A program made the translations under genes and the position numbers. A stretch of 64,000 bases of DNA from Misgurnus anguillicaudatus (Eukaryota > Chordata > Actinopteri > Cypriniformes > Cobitidae). Positions 11,069-24,300 of this stretch are shown here, piece after piece (position 1 is the stretch's first letter; every line of letters begins with the position of its first letter). The stretch is from assembly GCF_027580225.2 (NCBI RefSeq), contig NC_073346.2, forward strand, positions 11,124,001 through 11,188,000, in the 5' to 3' direction. Under the pieces are notes generated by a model. The model saw only the letters and a program-made list of their open reading frames with translations. It made no database searches and was not told where the DNA came from.

Positions 11069-11381
11069 TGCAGGGTTCACACCAGACGTAGTAGAGGCGG
11101 AAAGCACAAGTAATTTACATGTTAAGTCAATGCAAAGACGCTATTAGGCATCCTGCGGTACGGGTACGCGCAGTAGGCGCAGCGCGAATGCCGTGGAACG
11201 TGCAGCGCGGAACTCCCAAATTGAATCTCACGCGTGGCTTTCACGCGCGAATGAAGTGAGTAAACTCAAATGTTCAATCATCAACTATGCGCTAATAGTG
11301 AGTAACTCAAATGTTCAAGCGTCAACTATGCGCTAATAGCGCGTTTTTGCCGCCTCTGCCGCGGATGGTGTGAATGCACCA
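11069..11381. mobile_element. Harbinger-like MITE (TGCAGGGTTCACACC ends, TAA target)
   Basis: A 313 bp element between TAA repeats (11066-11068 and 11382-11384). The left end TGCAGGGTTCACACC mirrors the right end GGTGTGAATGCACCA. CpG-rich, with a direct internal duplication around CTCAAATGTTCAA..TCAACTATGCGCTAATAG. It interrupts another GC-rich foldback (about 10965-11460). Confidence 0.8.
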
Positions 11382-11524
11382 TAACACAATCGGAAGCATC
11401 CATTCAGGTTATACCGCAAGTGGGCGTGGTTTCAGAGCGTTTGGGAGCTTATTTACTTGGCTTTTATTCTTCATTCAAATTTGGCTGGGTGGTTAATAAC
11501 AAATTCTTCTGTGGTGTGACAAAC

Positions 11525-11861
11525 TGTCACAGTCCTGTCTTGTGTTTCCCCAGTCCATGTCTCTTATTTTGAAGTTATTTTTTTGTTTGCCATGTTTGTA
11601 GTTCTGTGTAGTTCTTTTGCTCATTGGTCCTCGTGCTCATTGTTTCCCAGGTGTGTCATGAGACCTCGTTTACCCCTGTGTATTTATAGCCTCAGTGGAT
11701 TCCATTGTCTTTTGTCAGTTGTTGAATGTGGATATCTTGGTTTGGTTGTGGTTTGTTTCTAGTTCTGTTTTCTGTTAACTGTTTTTGTATATCTGGTTTT
11801 ATGTTAAATAAAGTCAGTTGTGTTTGGATCCTCTGCCTGCCTGTTTCCACACATTGTCACA
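11525..11861 (+). mobile_element. Solo LTR with 5 bp target duplication
   Basis: The 337 bp unit starts TGTCACAG and ends ATTGTCACA (TG...CA). It is flanked by perfect 5 bp repeats CAAAC (11520-11524 and 11862-11866). It contains a TATA-like TATTTATA (11681-11688) and a polyadenylation signal AATAAA (11807-11812), in the order expected for an LTR read on the plus strand. No internal retroelement sequence flanks it, so it is a solo LTR left by recombination. The family is unknown. Confidence 0.82.
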
Positions 11862-11938
11862 CAAACTGAGAACACATTTATTATCATACTTTACACTGAC
11901 GTTCTGTGTAGATTCTTTTGTTATTTGTTATGGATGGT

Positions 11939-12274
11939 TAAAGGAACACGCCGACTTTTTGGGACTTTAGCTTATTCACCGTATCCCCCAGAGTTAGATA
12001 AGTCAGTTAATACCCTTTTCATCTCTGTGCGTCCCGTAACTTTGTCTGATGCACCCACCGCTGACCTAGCTTAGCACAAAGACTGGAAGTAAATGGCTCC
12101 AGCTAGCATACTAGCATAACTCCAACATTTTCCTATTTATATGTTGTGATTTGTATAGTCACAGCGTGTGCAAATAACAAGGTCATATGAGACATCTTTT
12201 AACCGTATACATACTGGGAACTATATTCTCAGAAGGCGAAGCACTACTACTTGGGCAGTATATAATTCTGAGAA
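11939..12274. mobile_element. Left half of a foldback MITE, truncated by Tc1 insertion
   Basis: It starts AAAGGAACACGCCGAC and carries GACCTAGCTTAGCACAAAGA and CTAGCATACTAGCATAAC, words shared in style with 7772-8468. It ends at the left end of the Tc1-like element, and the expected right arm is not found downstream. Confidence 0.55.
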
Positions 12275-12276
12275 TA

Positions 12277-13330
12277 CACTCACCTAAAGGATTATTAGGA
12301 ACACCATACTAATACTGTGTTGGACTCCCTTTCGCCTTCAGAACTGCCTTAATTCTATGTGGCATTGATTCAACAAGGTGCTGAAAGCATTCTTTAGAAA
12401 TGTTGGCCCATATTGATAGGATAGCATCTTGCAGTTGATGGAGATTTGTGGGATGCACATCCAGGGCATGAAATTCTTGTTCCACCACATCCCAAAGATG
12501 CTCTATTGGGTTGAGATCTGGTGACTGTTGGGGCCATTTTAGTACAGTGAACTCATTGTCATGATCAAGAAACCAATTTGAAATGATTCAAGCTTTGTGA
12601 CATGGTGCATTATCCTGCTGGAAGTAGCCATCAGAGGATGCGTACATGGTGGTCATAAAGGGATGGACATGGCGAGAAACCATGCTCAGGTAGGCCGTGG
12701 CATTTAAACGATGCCCAATTGGCACTAAGGGGCCTAAAGTGTGCCAAGAAAACATCCCCCACACCATTACACCACCACCACCAGTCTGCACAGTGGTAAC
12801 AAGACATGATGGATCCATGTTCTCATTCTATTTACGACAAATTCTGATTCTACCATCTGAATGTCTCAACAAAAATCGAGACTCATCAGACCAGGCAACA
12901 TTTTTCCAGTCTTCAACTGTCAAATTTTGGTGAGCTTGTGAAAATTGTAGCCTCTTTTCCTATTTGTAGTGGAGATGAGTGATACCCGGTGGGGTCTTTT
13001 GCTGTTGTAGCCCATCCGCCTCAAGGTTGTGCGTGTTGTGGCTTCACAAATGCTTTGCTGCATACCTCTGTTGTAACGAGTGGTTATTTCAGTCAAAGTT
13101 GCTCTTTTATCAGCTTGAATCAGTCGGCCCATTCTCTTCTGACCTCTAGCCCCAACAAGGCATTTTCGCCCACAGGACTGCCGCATACTGGATGTTTTTC
13201 CCTTTTCACACCATTCTTTGTAAACACTAGAAATGGTTGTGCGTGAAAATCCCAGTAACTGAGCAGATTGTGAAATACTCAGACCAGCCTGTCTGGCACC
13301 AACAACCATGCCACGCTCAAAATCGGTTAG
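12277..13330 (-). pseudogene. Tc1-like transposase, dead copy
   Basis: The left terminal repeat CACTCACCTAAAGGATTATT follows a TA target. On the minus strand the frame 13408-12920 holds the N-terminal helix-turn-helix DNA-binding domains (LSISQSAQLLGFSRTTISSV, RRMGYNSKRPHR). Next come the catalytic residues: D in AWSDESRF (12885-12887), D in QQDNAPCH (12612-12614) and E in DLNPIEHL (12501-12503), a DD34E set. The gene is broken by in-frame stops at 12920-12922 (TGA), 12828-12830 (TAG) and 12588-12590 (TGA) and by a frameshift between 12818 and 12920. The right terminal repeat is missing, and sequence beyond about 13330 is unrelated, so the element is also truncated. Confidence 0.92.
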
Positions 13331-13439
13331 AGATTGTCCGTACGTACACAAACGTATCAATTTCGCTTCACAAGGCATATTTACGGGGTCATTTTCATTT
13401 TTCGGCAACCTAAAAAGTATTCATATGTTGCTTACATTG

Positions 13440-15910
13440 TAATATGGTAGCAGAATCAACCATCCATGGCAGCTTGCCCGTAATTCACCAATATGCATTT
13501 CAAACAAACTTCAAGTCACATCACAGCATTCATTTTATGGGTTTAAAAGCTCACCGGCAAAAGTAAAACTCACGACTAAAGAAAGTAAACAAGTGAAGGA
13601 AACTTCTTGTTTTCTGTTTGTTTTATTCCGTTTATTGGCGTCACCATGAATGTATGTTTTGTGCATGGTGTTTGCTGTCCAAAATGAGACTGTGGTCGAG
13701 TGCACTCTCTGTATGGAGACCAATCTACAGTTGAGACCTACCAAAGTAAGCCTTTCATACTGCCTTCCTCAGTGACGTTCAACTACCTCAGTAAGCAACT
13801 TCTTTAGAAAGACGTTTCTTGTGCAAGTGTTGGCCCTCTCCTCGGCTAAAAGGTCATTATTAGTTTACGTACCTCTCAACAGAGGAAATGTTGAATCACT
13901 ACAATTTGGCTTGGCTACTGTACATCAAAAAAACTTTATTGTTCCCAGATAGGACAATAGCTAGTTACAGTGGAATAGTATTATAGAACTCTTTTACACC
14001 AAAAACAAAAAAAATAAAATTGATCACTAAAACAACACTGATGGTGTTTCCACATAAAACTCTATATCATTTATTGCTTAATGTTTCTTTCCAACACTAT
14101 CTGTGTAAACATTTTCCATAGGGAAAATCTCTGTCAAGACTCGGAAAACGTGACAAAGCTTCTTTTGGCTTTGTGTGCATTAGCATTCCTTCTGACAGAT
14201 CGATCTGGAGGACATCCACAAGATTTCTTCTCGGATTCGTTTTCATTTATGTTCCATCAATCAAGACAGTGCTGAATTTCTGTCGGATGTAAACTTACAG
14301 CCTGTCGCTGATAATTAATATGATCATTCATGTGCAAAAACTGAGAGTATTACTAAGGATTCACATTCACTGATACCTGGCACAATGGGAAAGTGTCATT
14401 CTTCAGTTGAATTTTCACTCAGTGGTTGGTGGCACACCACCGATGTGTACCTTTGGAACATCAATATACTATTTTTCCTTAGACTAGACTATTTTGTAGG
14501 TCATTCAGAGGAACATTTAAATCCAGACAATGAATGATGTTGTCATCATTTCTGGTATTATTTAGGGAAGCCCTCCATTCCATATATCTAGCTCTAGACA
14601 TCTGCTGCTGTAAACATCATCCCATTTCACCGAATTACAAATCCCACAATTCTGTTCATTGTGACGTTTTTATTGCAAAATACTAAAGCCTCGAGATGTT
14701 TTGATGTATCACTGATATATTTTATGTTAGGAAAATTAGGACTGATTTTTTTTTCAATCCATAAATTCAAATAGTTTATAAAGCCACCTATAATCTATCT
14801 GTCTAGCTAAACAGTAATCTGTCAGTCTGTATATCTGTCCATATGGAAAAGGATGGAAAACGTTTAAGAAACTATTGAAAGATAAAGATGTTTTTTAATG
14901 CATTCTTGCATTAAAAATTTAATGCATTCTGGCTTATTAACACTTTTTAGTTGGATTCTTCATGCTAGACAAGTGTCAAAAAAGCAGTTGGACATGTAAT
15001 GGAGTATTTCTGTGCCGAATGCACTTTGCCAGGGTTCGTACAACTTTTGAAAGGTTTTTTCGAACATGCAAGATTCATATGTAACAATCTTGCTTTATTT
15101 CTTTTATGGGCAATTTCAGTGCAGGAAGTACAGTGGAAGTCCTTATATGGGCATACACCAACCAAGAGCTGACACTAAATCAACATCACCAGAAAAGTGT
15201 GTTGTTGTTTGTGGGGAGAATTTAAGCTTGTTCAGCTTCCCAATGAACCCAGCAATGGATAAAATGGATATAGTTTGTTTATACTGGGTAGCTGCGGAGT
15301 TGAGCGTGTGTGTTTGTTTACGCTGGATTTTGTTGAAATGGGGTGGTCCCAACTGGGTCATGAGTCACAGGCAGTAAGTAAAATTGCATCAAATGTCTGC
15401 GTTTTGTTGCCAATCGGCGCGCAAGTGCATATAATCGAAACGACACGAATATGTAGTGAATCATAAGTTATCTAGAGATAGTGGGATAATGTTTTGTGTG
15501 TATTGTTTGCGCGTGAGTCGCTCCGCCCTGTAGTACGCCTCCATGAACTCGTGGAGCTTATTTGTAAAGAATCCAAACAGCTGATCTGTCTTTTATGAAT
15601 CTGATAAAACTCTTTGGATACATGAAGGATGCTGTACTGTTCAATAGGTACTGAAGATTATCATGAGATAAGCAGAAATAGTGTGTGTTATGTGAGCTTT
15701 AAAGTCGTTCTAGTTATATGCACTTGAAGTAGACACAGACTCCATGTGTTTGGTGACTAAGAAGAGCCCTTCATGAGATAATGTTCAGGAAATTAGATGA
15801 AGACGTGCTCAGAATTGCATTATAAATAATAAAACACAGTAGATATTCAGTTTATAGATGTAGCAGATATTTATTAGTGTGTTGTAGTGATTGTGCACAA
15901 TTAGCTTACT
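13440..15910. other. Mostly unique sequence, no gene recognised
   Basis: Single-copy DNA with an AAAAACAAAAAAAATAAAA tract near 14000. Part of 15290-15910 may be a decayed DNA element. Overlapping frames at 15066-15466 on both strands have no domain. Confidence 0.45.
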
Positions 15911-15917
15911 AGACTAA

Positions 15918-16527
15918 GGGCCCGTCCCAATACATCCTTTTCCCCTACATTTTTGCCCTAACCCTCGCTTTTGCGCATGCACGTGTAGGGCGTCCCATTA
16001 CTTGAGGGAGCAAGACGCAGTGCTATTTTCCCCCTAGAATCAACCCTTAAAATGTAGTCAGGACCGATGCAGGCTCAAAACGAAGTGGGAGATGAAATTC
16101 CCCAAGAGGATACCCTGCGAGCCCAGCGAGCTAGTCAAACTTCGACCAAGATGGAATATGTTAGTCTGAACACAAGTTTTGTGTTTGTGAAGTTTTGAAC
16201 ACTGATGTTAGAAAATATTTTGCGAAGCTATCTGACGACGTCACCCGACTGCTTCAAGAGAGTCTGTCCATCATATATACATCTGATCTGGGAAGTTTTG
16301 TCAATATTCAGCATGTGTGTTCCGGCATTCACATGAACACGTGTAACCCGGGCTTATTGAGAGTTCAACCATATTAATAATAATCACGCTGCACATGATT
16401 CCATATAGTGGTGTCCCATTTCATAGAGAAAGATTTGCACCCCTCACTTCCCTCGTTGAGGGGACTTTACTGTTGAGGGCACTCAAAACCAAGTGGAAGT
16501 TTGAAGGGGGTAGAAATGGGACAGGCC
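15918..16527. mobile_element. Harbinger-like element (GGGCCCGTCCC ends, TAA target)
   Basis: A 610 bp element between TAA repeats (15915-15917 and 16528-16530). The left end GGGCCCGTCCCA pairs with the right end TGGGACAGGCC. Internal subterminal blocks with CCCTCACTTCCCTCG / GAGGGAGCAAG are also complementary. No transposase. Confidence 0.78.
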
Positions 16528-16960
16528 TAAGATACAGGATATAACAAGATTAAGCACTGCTATTACTATGAATAGAGGACAATCAATGCTTAATATGGCT
16601 GCTCTCCCGATTGAATGCAATCAAAAGTAAATATTTTTATTTTATTTTCATTGTGCTCCAGCCACTTTCTTGACCACCATTGTTTTCGACCAGGCTCGAC
16701 CAATCACATTCCCTGCACACGTCCACACATAGAATGGGACAAGACGATGAAGGTTTCTCAGGAGACAGGAAGCAAACCAAACTTTGAATTCGGACATGCC
16801 TTTATGCCTTCTTGCCTTGAAATGCTACCTCCAAAGGTACCATTTTAGAGATTTCGGATGCAGTTGATTTTAGGTTTAATTGTTGGTCAGAAATATGTTG
16901 TTTAATTGTGATTATAGTTATCTGTCTTCAAGTAAAAGGACTTAAGTCTTAAGGACTTAA

Positions 16961-17236
16961 GGGGTGGCAGTGGCTCAGTGGTTCATGTAGGTTGTCTACA
17001 AACCGTAAGGTTGGTGGTTCAATCCCCAGCTCACACCTGATCAAGTTTTGAGGTGTCCTTGAGCAAGACACTTAACCCCAGCTGCTCCCGACGAGCTGGA
17101 TGGCGCCTTGCATGGCTGACACTGCCGTCCGTGTATGAATGTATGAGTGAGTGGGTGAACGTGAGGCATCTTGTAAAGCGTTTTGGATGGCCATTGGTCT
17201 GTGAAAGTGCTATATAAACGCAGTCCATTTACCATT
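16961..17236 (+). mobile_element. tRNA-derived SINE
   Basis: A box TGGCTCAGTGG (16971-16981) and B box GGTTCAATCCC (17016-17026) form the tRNA-like head of a polymerase III promoter. The body has GTCCTTGAGCAAGACACTTA and GATGGCGCCTTGCATGGC, and the tail CTATATAAACGCAGTCC. The minus-strand copy at 1508-1754 shares all parts. The two stop-free minus-strand frames over it (17031-17235) are by-products. Confidence 0.88.
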
Positions 17237-17239
17237 TAA

Positions 17240-19288
17240 ATCTTGCGTGTCTAAAATAACTGGCCGAACTATTGCAAACTATTGGCACGACCTCCCTAAA
17301 GGGAATTTGGTTCTAGCTTATGTTGGACTTGAGAGACTGACACTCTTAATTGATAATAGTCTCTATTTATGTCGTGCTCTAGCAACAATTAAACAAGAAT
17401 AACATTACAAATACAACACTTTCCTATTCATAAAAACTTGAGGTCATATAAATTCTTTATTTGGAATTTTCATTCTTTTAGCAATGGTATAAAGTAGACA
17501 AGCTGAAATCACTGACTAATCTTACAATGTCAGGCCATAGATTAAAGAAAGCAAAGATTACACTGGGCTCAAGGTTAGACAGGCAGATGCTTTGACTACT
17601 CCGACATGCCAAACACGAAAAGCTAACTAAACTGAATTCATTGCCAGTAAAAGGGCATTGGGAACTATATTTGTCCACCGAGGTTTTGTAACTGGAGGGG
17701 GAACAGAGGAAACTGTTTAATCCTTCAGTAGAAATTGATAGGTGCAGAATGGAAATAAGTCTCTCATTCAAAAACGAGATCAGATTTCGCAAAGGGGAAA
17801 AAAATAAATATCAGTGAATGTGCACCATGGTTTCTTGCTCTGCCATATTTGTTTAAGGGGCTGTCAAAAGCATTTCCTTAAAACTCCTCCTGAGCCGCCC
17901 GTAGTGAGATCTACCCGACCGCGGTAGTGGTGCATTGACGGTCACTCTGTGGCCACATTATGGGCTAGTTCATCTTTCTTGGAAGTTAGAAGCGACCACA
18001 TGAAGGGCTTTGGGCAGAGCGAACCTTCTGCAGCCATCTGAGAAAGCCTATGACGTCTGGAGGGGAACCTGGGTATCTTCAGACACGGCAGTGAGCATGA
18101 ATGACCTTCTCATTCAGGCAGGTCAAAAGGAAACAATCAAAGGACAAGGTTTTCGAGTCCTTTAAGCTGCCTATGACCAGGAGTTTGATGGGAGACATGA
18201 ATTGCTATAGATACGAAAGAAGTGTTAATATTGATTTAATGAATTTATATCTTCTGAAATACACGTGGACGTACATCGTTCATTCATCAAATCTGGAAGG
18301 TCTCCGAAGCCAGATGGTAAAAACCACCACCCGAACAAATCAAAGTGACGTCTGTGTTTGTGGTTCATAATTGGAGATATAACTGTATATCTGTAAACTG
18401 CTATGTTAAAAATTAACCAGTGACCAAGGTTTGAACCAGTGGTGGTTTCAGAAGACTGGTGGACAAAAACGTATCCCTTTTTACCTGAGCTAAACTAGGA
18501 GAGGAAACCTGGCAAATGTCTTACCATGACCTCTAATAAAGAAGCTTTTATTTCCATTTGGACAGGCACACACAGGGCACCTTCATAATGAAACAGTGTA
18601 TAGCCTAAAATGTACAAACCTGCTGCCGAAGGGCTACATCATTGACAGAGGGGTTCCTTGTGTGGGACTGCCGGCTTGTTGTATCCCAATTCTTAGTTTG
18701 CCTTAGAAAATAGGAAACCCAGGCTCTACCACTGAATGTGAATGCGGATTGGCACGAGCTTCGCCGAGGCCCCCAAAACCACCACAGGCATCAAATTCAC
18801 ACGTTTTTGGTGTTGTGTGTAAGTTTAGGAGACGTCCGTTGGTTGCATGAGTCACGCCCTTTTTACTCCGCTGAATCACATCTTTTGGGTGTGCTGGATC
18901 AGGCCATAGAAGTAGGAGAGGATCTGAGTCATGATGCAAGTGGCTACATGAGCATCGTGTTCCAATCTTAGACGTACCTTTTGCAATTATTGTATTTAAC
19001 TGTAATGAAAGTAGTTGTTATTACTAAAAATATATTTTAAATGGAAGTTTGGCCCTGGAAAGTTGGTTTGCAAACCATGTGTCATGAGGAGAAGCAGGTG
19101 AACATCTGTGTGGGTCAGTTGGTCAAGACAGACATGGTAAATTACTTTGTGGTTTAGTGCACGTGTGACAAGCCGAGAGTCTGTTTCTCGCTGTATTATC
19201 CTCTATGTATAGTACATATATATAATCATTTCCACCAGTTATGTAGCTATCAGCAGTTTTTTTTGTTATAAAAAACAAGTTATAGCTA
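17240..19288. other. Unique sequence, no gene recognised
   Basis: Single-copy DNA. Small frames (17478-17792 minus, 18101-18370 plus, 18703-18971 both strands) have no domain and no convincing splice borders. Confidence 0.5.
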
Positions 19289-19290
19289 TA

Positions 19291-20240
19291 GGGGTGAGCA
19301 GGGCACAAGCGCGTTACTAATACGGACCGTTCACTTTGGTGCACAGGGTTGAGCGAGTTGTTTTTCCGGTATTGTTTTCACGCTGTCAAAAGACACTCTC
19401 GTGCAAATTTATGGAACCGTATAATGTTTTTCCAGAGAGTTATTGATGAAAGACTGTTTTGGTAGCATGTAGTTACATTTTTTCATCATATAAGTTTTTT
19501 TTTCGGTGTGTGTGGGTGTGTAAGATACCAAAACCAATTTAATGTCATAATCAGTGTCTTGTTGACCAAAACATAGCATCATTTTGAAATATGTCTGTAG
19601 CTCTTAGCAACTTTTTTGGTAGGTTTGAAAATATTACAACTAACCCCTCAGCACTACGTTAGCGTAATTCTTGCCCTTGTTTTAAATAGGCTACACACTA
19701 ATGATTGCTGGGTGGCAACAAAATAAATTATCAAAAAATGTGTGTCAAAATGTATTTTTGTTTATATCTTTAATATTGATTGAATAGGGTCACGTCAAAG
19801 ATTGAAATCATAATGAAATGAATGGCTAAAATCAGACTTTGATGCTCATTATCAGAATTTGATTTTGAGACTTTAGTATGGTTTTATGGGTTACATACAT
19901 TTTTTTTTTTTTGCCATAATTGTGCTGCTTTTTCTCACATATTTAGACATTTGTATTCATTTATAATTAAACTATGGCTAGAAAAAACAGATATTGGTCT
20001 ATTATAGACAGATATATAAACAATTTCCATTTCAAGTATAGAGACAAATTTGTATTGAAATATTTGCCTGCAAATGGTGTAATTGTCTAAGAATGGTAAG
20101 TAATAGAAACAAACTGTAAATGTTCATTTGTAGCAGAGATGTGTGTGTTGCTTGTGTAAAAATATAATTAATCAAACTCAAATATTTTTTGAATGATTGA
20201 GCCAAAACCAAAAAGCATTATGTTGTGCCCCGCTCTCCCG
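19291..20240. mobile_element. AT-rich element with GC-rich inverted ends
   Basis: The left end GGGGTGAGCAGGGCACAA pairs with the right end TTGTGCCCCGCTCTCCCG (three mismatches) across about 950 bp of AT-rich, stop-rich DNA. Probably a non-autonomous DNA transposon; target duplication not clear. Confidence 0.55.
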
Positions 20241-20375
20241 TAATGTATAAATGAAGAAATAAAGAAATGTAATGTATCCCAGCTATGAGGTCTGCAGTAG
20301 ACTAATGGCAACAGCATTGAGTAGAAAAAAAAAAATTAAAACTAAATATATTTACTAAAATATAGTAAACTACAT

Positions 20376-21307
20376 TAAAGGCTACACGTCGGTTTTCATT
20401 CATACTTCTGCATTGTTGTTCGCGTCGACATGCAATTACACATGCAGACCACTAGTAGGCAGTATTCAAAATACAAAATAGCAGAGCAACAGCCAAAGAA
20501 GAAGCAACTTGCCCAGTAAACCCATAGATATGTATAAAGGCTTATAAATGTCTTACGGCCGAGTCCCTAACGGCTTCACCTGGCGGCCATCTTGCCACAG
20601 GGCGCTCGCTCACTCGTAGCATTGAGTTTATTGGTGCAGCTACTTTTAAATGACCATAACTTGCTCAATTTTCTACCGATTTTCAAACGGTTTGGTTTTT
20701 TACAAACGTTATTAGCGTGGCTATAATTATTTATTTTTAGTATAGGTATGCAGTGTCATAGGTACATCTTTGACGTTTATAACAAACCAAACCGTTTGAA
20801 AATCAAGCAAGTTATGGTCATTTAAAAGTACCTGCACCATTAAAACTCAGTGCTACCAGTGAGCGAGCGCCCTGTGGTAAGATGGCCGCCAAAATGGGAA
20901 CGTTCCACTCAATTGGCCAGCAGCGCGGACGAGACATCTAGCCTTTATACATATCTATGAGTAAACCCACAAATAAAAAAGAGCTTGTGTATGTTATTTA
21001 AAAAGACCAGCAGTGATGGAGGTAAATAGACAGTGAACACTGTTGCAGTTTGAGTTAAATATCACCTCTCAACTTGGCCAATCTTGGTCTTTACTGTCAT
21101 AAGCAGAAATCCGTATAAGGAAATACGACGCAGATCTTTTTGAGGTTCTAGCAGACCAATCACAGCGCTTGCGGTCTGCGCAGCATTCACGCGATGTTAC
21201 ATTTTTGGAGAGGTGCACGTCAGGCTAGACCATAGGCTAGTGTTTAGGGTTCACGTCTCTGCGTAGGCTACGCGATACAATCGACGCAGAAGTATAAATC
21301 CTTCTTA
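20376..21307. mobile_element. MITE (GGCTACACGTCGG / ACGCAGAAGTATAAAT ends) split by 20523-20959
   Basis: Left CATTCATACTTCTGC and right GCAGAAGTATAAAT pair, with CpG-rich subterminal words (CGCGTCGAC, GCGTAGGCTACGCG). The middle is occupied by a later foldback with its own target duplication. Confidence 0.6.
20523..20959. mobile_element. 437 bp foldback element with perfect 8 bp target duplication
   Basis: Flanked by AGTAAACC (20515-20522 and 20960-20967). The ends CATAGATATGTATAAAGGC and GCCTTTATACATATCTATG are a perfect 19 bp inverted repeat. Inner arms also pair (GACCATAACTTGCTCAATTTT with its complement; AAACGGTTTGGTTT with AAACCAAACCGTTT). The 8 bp duplication suits hAT-type transposition. 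Confidence 0.88.
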
Positions 21308-21309
21308 AC

Positions 21310-24300
21310 TATATCAGATCATGATTATTACTATTATCAGATTATTACTATGTGACCTTGTCTGAAATATTGACTGAGTAAGATCATGTCAAAGATTGAA
21401 ATCAGTATGAAATTTATAAGTGAAATCAAACTTAAAAGTTACACTGGAGTTTACAGACAAGTTTACATGTATCAGATTATGTCATTTATTTAAAAATAAG
21501 CAATATTATGTGCTTAAACCGCATGAAAAAAATGTGTTGTGTTCTTTCAAGCTATACTGTAGCACTGTTCAAAAAATATATCTCTTCACTTGACAAAGTA
21601 CAGTAGTTGTAACTGCAGGCCAGTGAAAGTGAAGGAGCTGTGTGAGAGTAATGGAAATTTTATCACTAAATGTTGCCAACCTGACAGTTGCCAACTGTTT
21701 CAGTTCAGACCATACAGTGGTTGCCTCTCTCACTCACAGATGAAGCTGCCAGCTGCAAGCCTACAATTTCTAGCTGAGATCTAAACAAATCATCTTACAT
21801 CCAATGCCAACTTGACGACGTCTATGGTCTGTTGGTCATTTTTCTCACCTTATCTAAGCATGATGTAAAAACTGGAAGCTCATCCGTTCACACATCAATT
21901 GAAACACTGGGGTATGACTTTGCCTCAGCCTCCTGGACAAATGTTGGGGATCAACATCTGCTCCTTGATGGTAACTTCAGAGCACAATGTGTGGTTAGCT
22001 GTGGCTAACCATGGCATACATGAAACTCTACAAGTTATCCAATGTTCCCTTCTGTGTATCAAAGAATGGGGACCGAATTCCCCATTGCCGCACCCATTTC
22101 CCATCATCTAAAAACCAGTCCAGATTCAGCGGTGATGTCATTGGTTTCAAGCATTTGTTTGAATAAGGCAGGTGCTGTTTAATGCAAGTCATGTGTGACT
22201 TCATAATGCAGACCAAATCCTTACTTTAGCTATGTGTCAGACAATTGTTAAATGTCCGGCTTTATTTAGCCAATCCTGTATTGATAAACCGCAAAAAGGG
22301 ACAGTATTTCTCAGGTTGCTGGTATATTATTTAACAGGCAGGTGCAAGGCAACACTTTCTCTTCACTTTAATGTCTTCAAGCATCTGGAATGCTCCGCTG
22401 TGCCAGCTGCTTTTAATAACCTGGCTCTCTGTCTCCTTAAACAGATGACCCACTGTGCAAAATGGAAGATGTTATCCTTGCAAACACTCAATATCCAAAA
22501 ATCCGAAGGTGTTTTGATATCAGTATAATTGGAGACTTGGCCTGAAAGCTGTTTCAGGTTTATTTCCAAGTATCCCAACCAAAAAGCAAATCATGGATTC
22601 GTGGTCTAAGGAGTAAGCTTTCACTCACATCAGCCCATAAACGCTTAGAGACATTCTTAGACACTTAATATCTGGTTTGTTTACTCATCAGTGAATACAT
22701 GTAAACCTCGCAGGCCAAATTTGTTCTAGTTTAAAACAAACACGTGTAATTGGACTACCCGGTGTAACAGAGAATTACTCAGGAAGCTATTATTATGGAA
22801 ATACAAGGTAATAATGAGGTCAAAGTAATGTCCCACTGAGTAGAAACAGTCCTTAGCTAACAGTATAGGCATGGAAAGCATGTGCCAGCTATTGTGTGAA
22901 ACCTGTAATATATGTAAACCTCACTCCCAAATCTCAAGAGAAGGTCTAGCCATCTTCCTTCTACAAGTGCTGAATCCCAGTGGCCGATTCAATTTCGAAG
23001 CGGTTTCTTGTTGGGGTCGTTACACGTGATGAAAATCATTTGTTAGTCAAGTGTCAACAGAAATTTCTAATGCCTGGTGGTGAGTAGTAATGTTGAACAA
23101 TATCTCGTTCTTGCAAAAACCTCAAGCTTTCTGTTTTCTCACAGATTTTGGTGAAAGTTATGACACCATCCGTAGATTCTTGTTAAAATTTTTGTCAGTC
23201 TGAGATCTGTCACCAGTTACACTACTAATCCTACAGTTATACAGATGTTGCAGTCCTTTTTGGTGCCAAAGTATGGCGTGCAATGGCGTGATGTGGAACC
23301 GGAGAGAAATGTCAAAAGCATTCGTTCAATCTGTCATCCCTTTTCGGTTCCTAACCATCGACTGCCACAGACTCTCAAGTGAAAAGGCAAGATTTTTTTC
23401 CAACAATAACAGTTGGTAGGTGTGACATCCCTCAGCGTTACTAAGTTGTTTTGAGTCGGGCAGTGGGGCGCCAAGTTTAGCTCATTCTCCACAGATATAG
23501 CAAATGAATTTGCCAGGGTTTTATCCAGCTGGCTTAATAGTAGAAGACCTGGAGAGATCTCAATCTGATCTTGGTGGAATGTAACAGCATGTTATAAGCC
23601 AACATCTGGTAAGATGAGGTCAAAATCTCGATTTGCCAGTCAAAACTCGGTATAGTCCGACTAGTTGTATCGGTCTTGGCACTTTTATTGCTGTGAGAAA
23701 CCTTTCCATTTGGCACGAACATCTATACGTGTCAAGATGAAGGTTTCAGTTGTCTCCAAATTGCTTCTCCATTACGGCTTTTTCACACATTTGCCTGGTG
23801 AAAGACAAACACGGGAATGAATCTTTGCTTTAATGTAGTGCCTTCTTCAAATCCAAAGTATTTGAAGCTGATGAAGGGTGCAAACAGTAAAGATGGCAGC
23901 TACTTCATCTTAACTGGCCTCGCTTTCCAACATACAAGAACTTAAATGTTTATCTCTACTTTTGGGACCCTCTGAGCACCCGAGGAACCAGACAAACAGT
24001 TTCATCATACCACATAAAAGAGAACTGTCTTCTTGATCGGTTCAATCTGTCGAAATGCTGTCATTGTTTCAACACCTGCAACAACCACATAAATCTTTTA
24101 ATGAATCTCAGGTGGTCATTGACTACAGGATTTCATCAAGAAACAACCTGTTGTTCATTCGAGCAGTTATTCTAGTCATGAAGAACTGAAGTCCTATCTA
24201 CTTAAATTGGAAAAGAAAAATCGTGTGCAAAAATTGCGAATAAATTCAAACAATAATTTAACCTAGCATCAATTGCACCACTTTTGAGCTCACAAAGTGC

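Noticed and set aside
12588..13408. Minus-strand frames with transposase similarity as a live gene
   Set aside because: Three in-frame stops, a frameshift and loss of the right terminal repeat show a dead copy. The catalytic residues are still readable but lie in broken frames.
16961..17040. A tRNA gene
   Set aside because: A and B boxes are present, but the same head plus body and tail recurs at 1508-1754, so it is a SINE.
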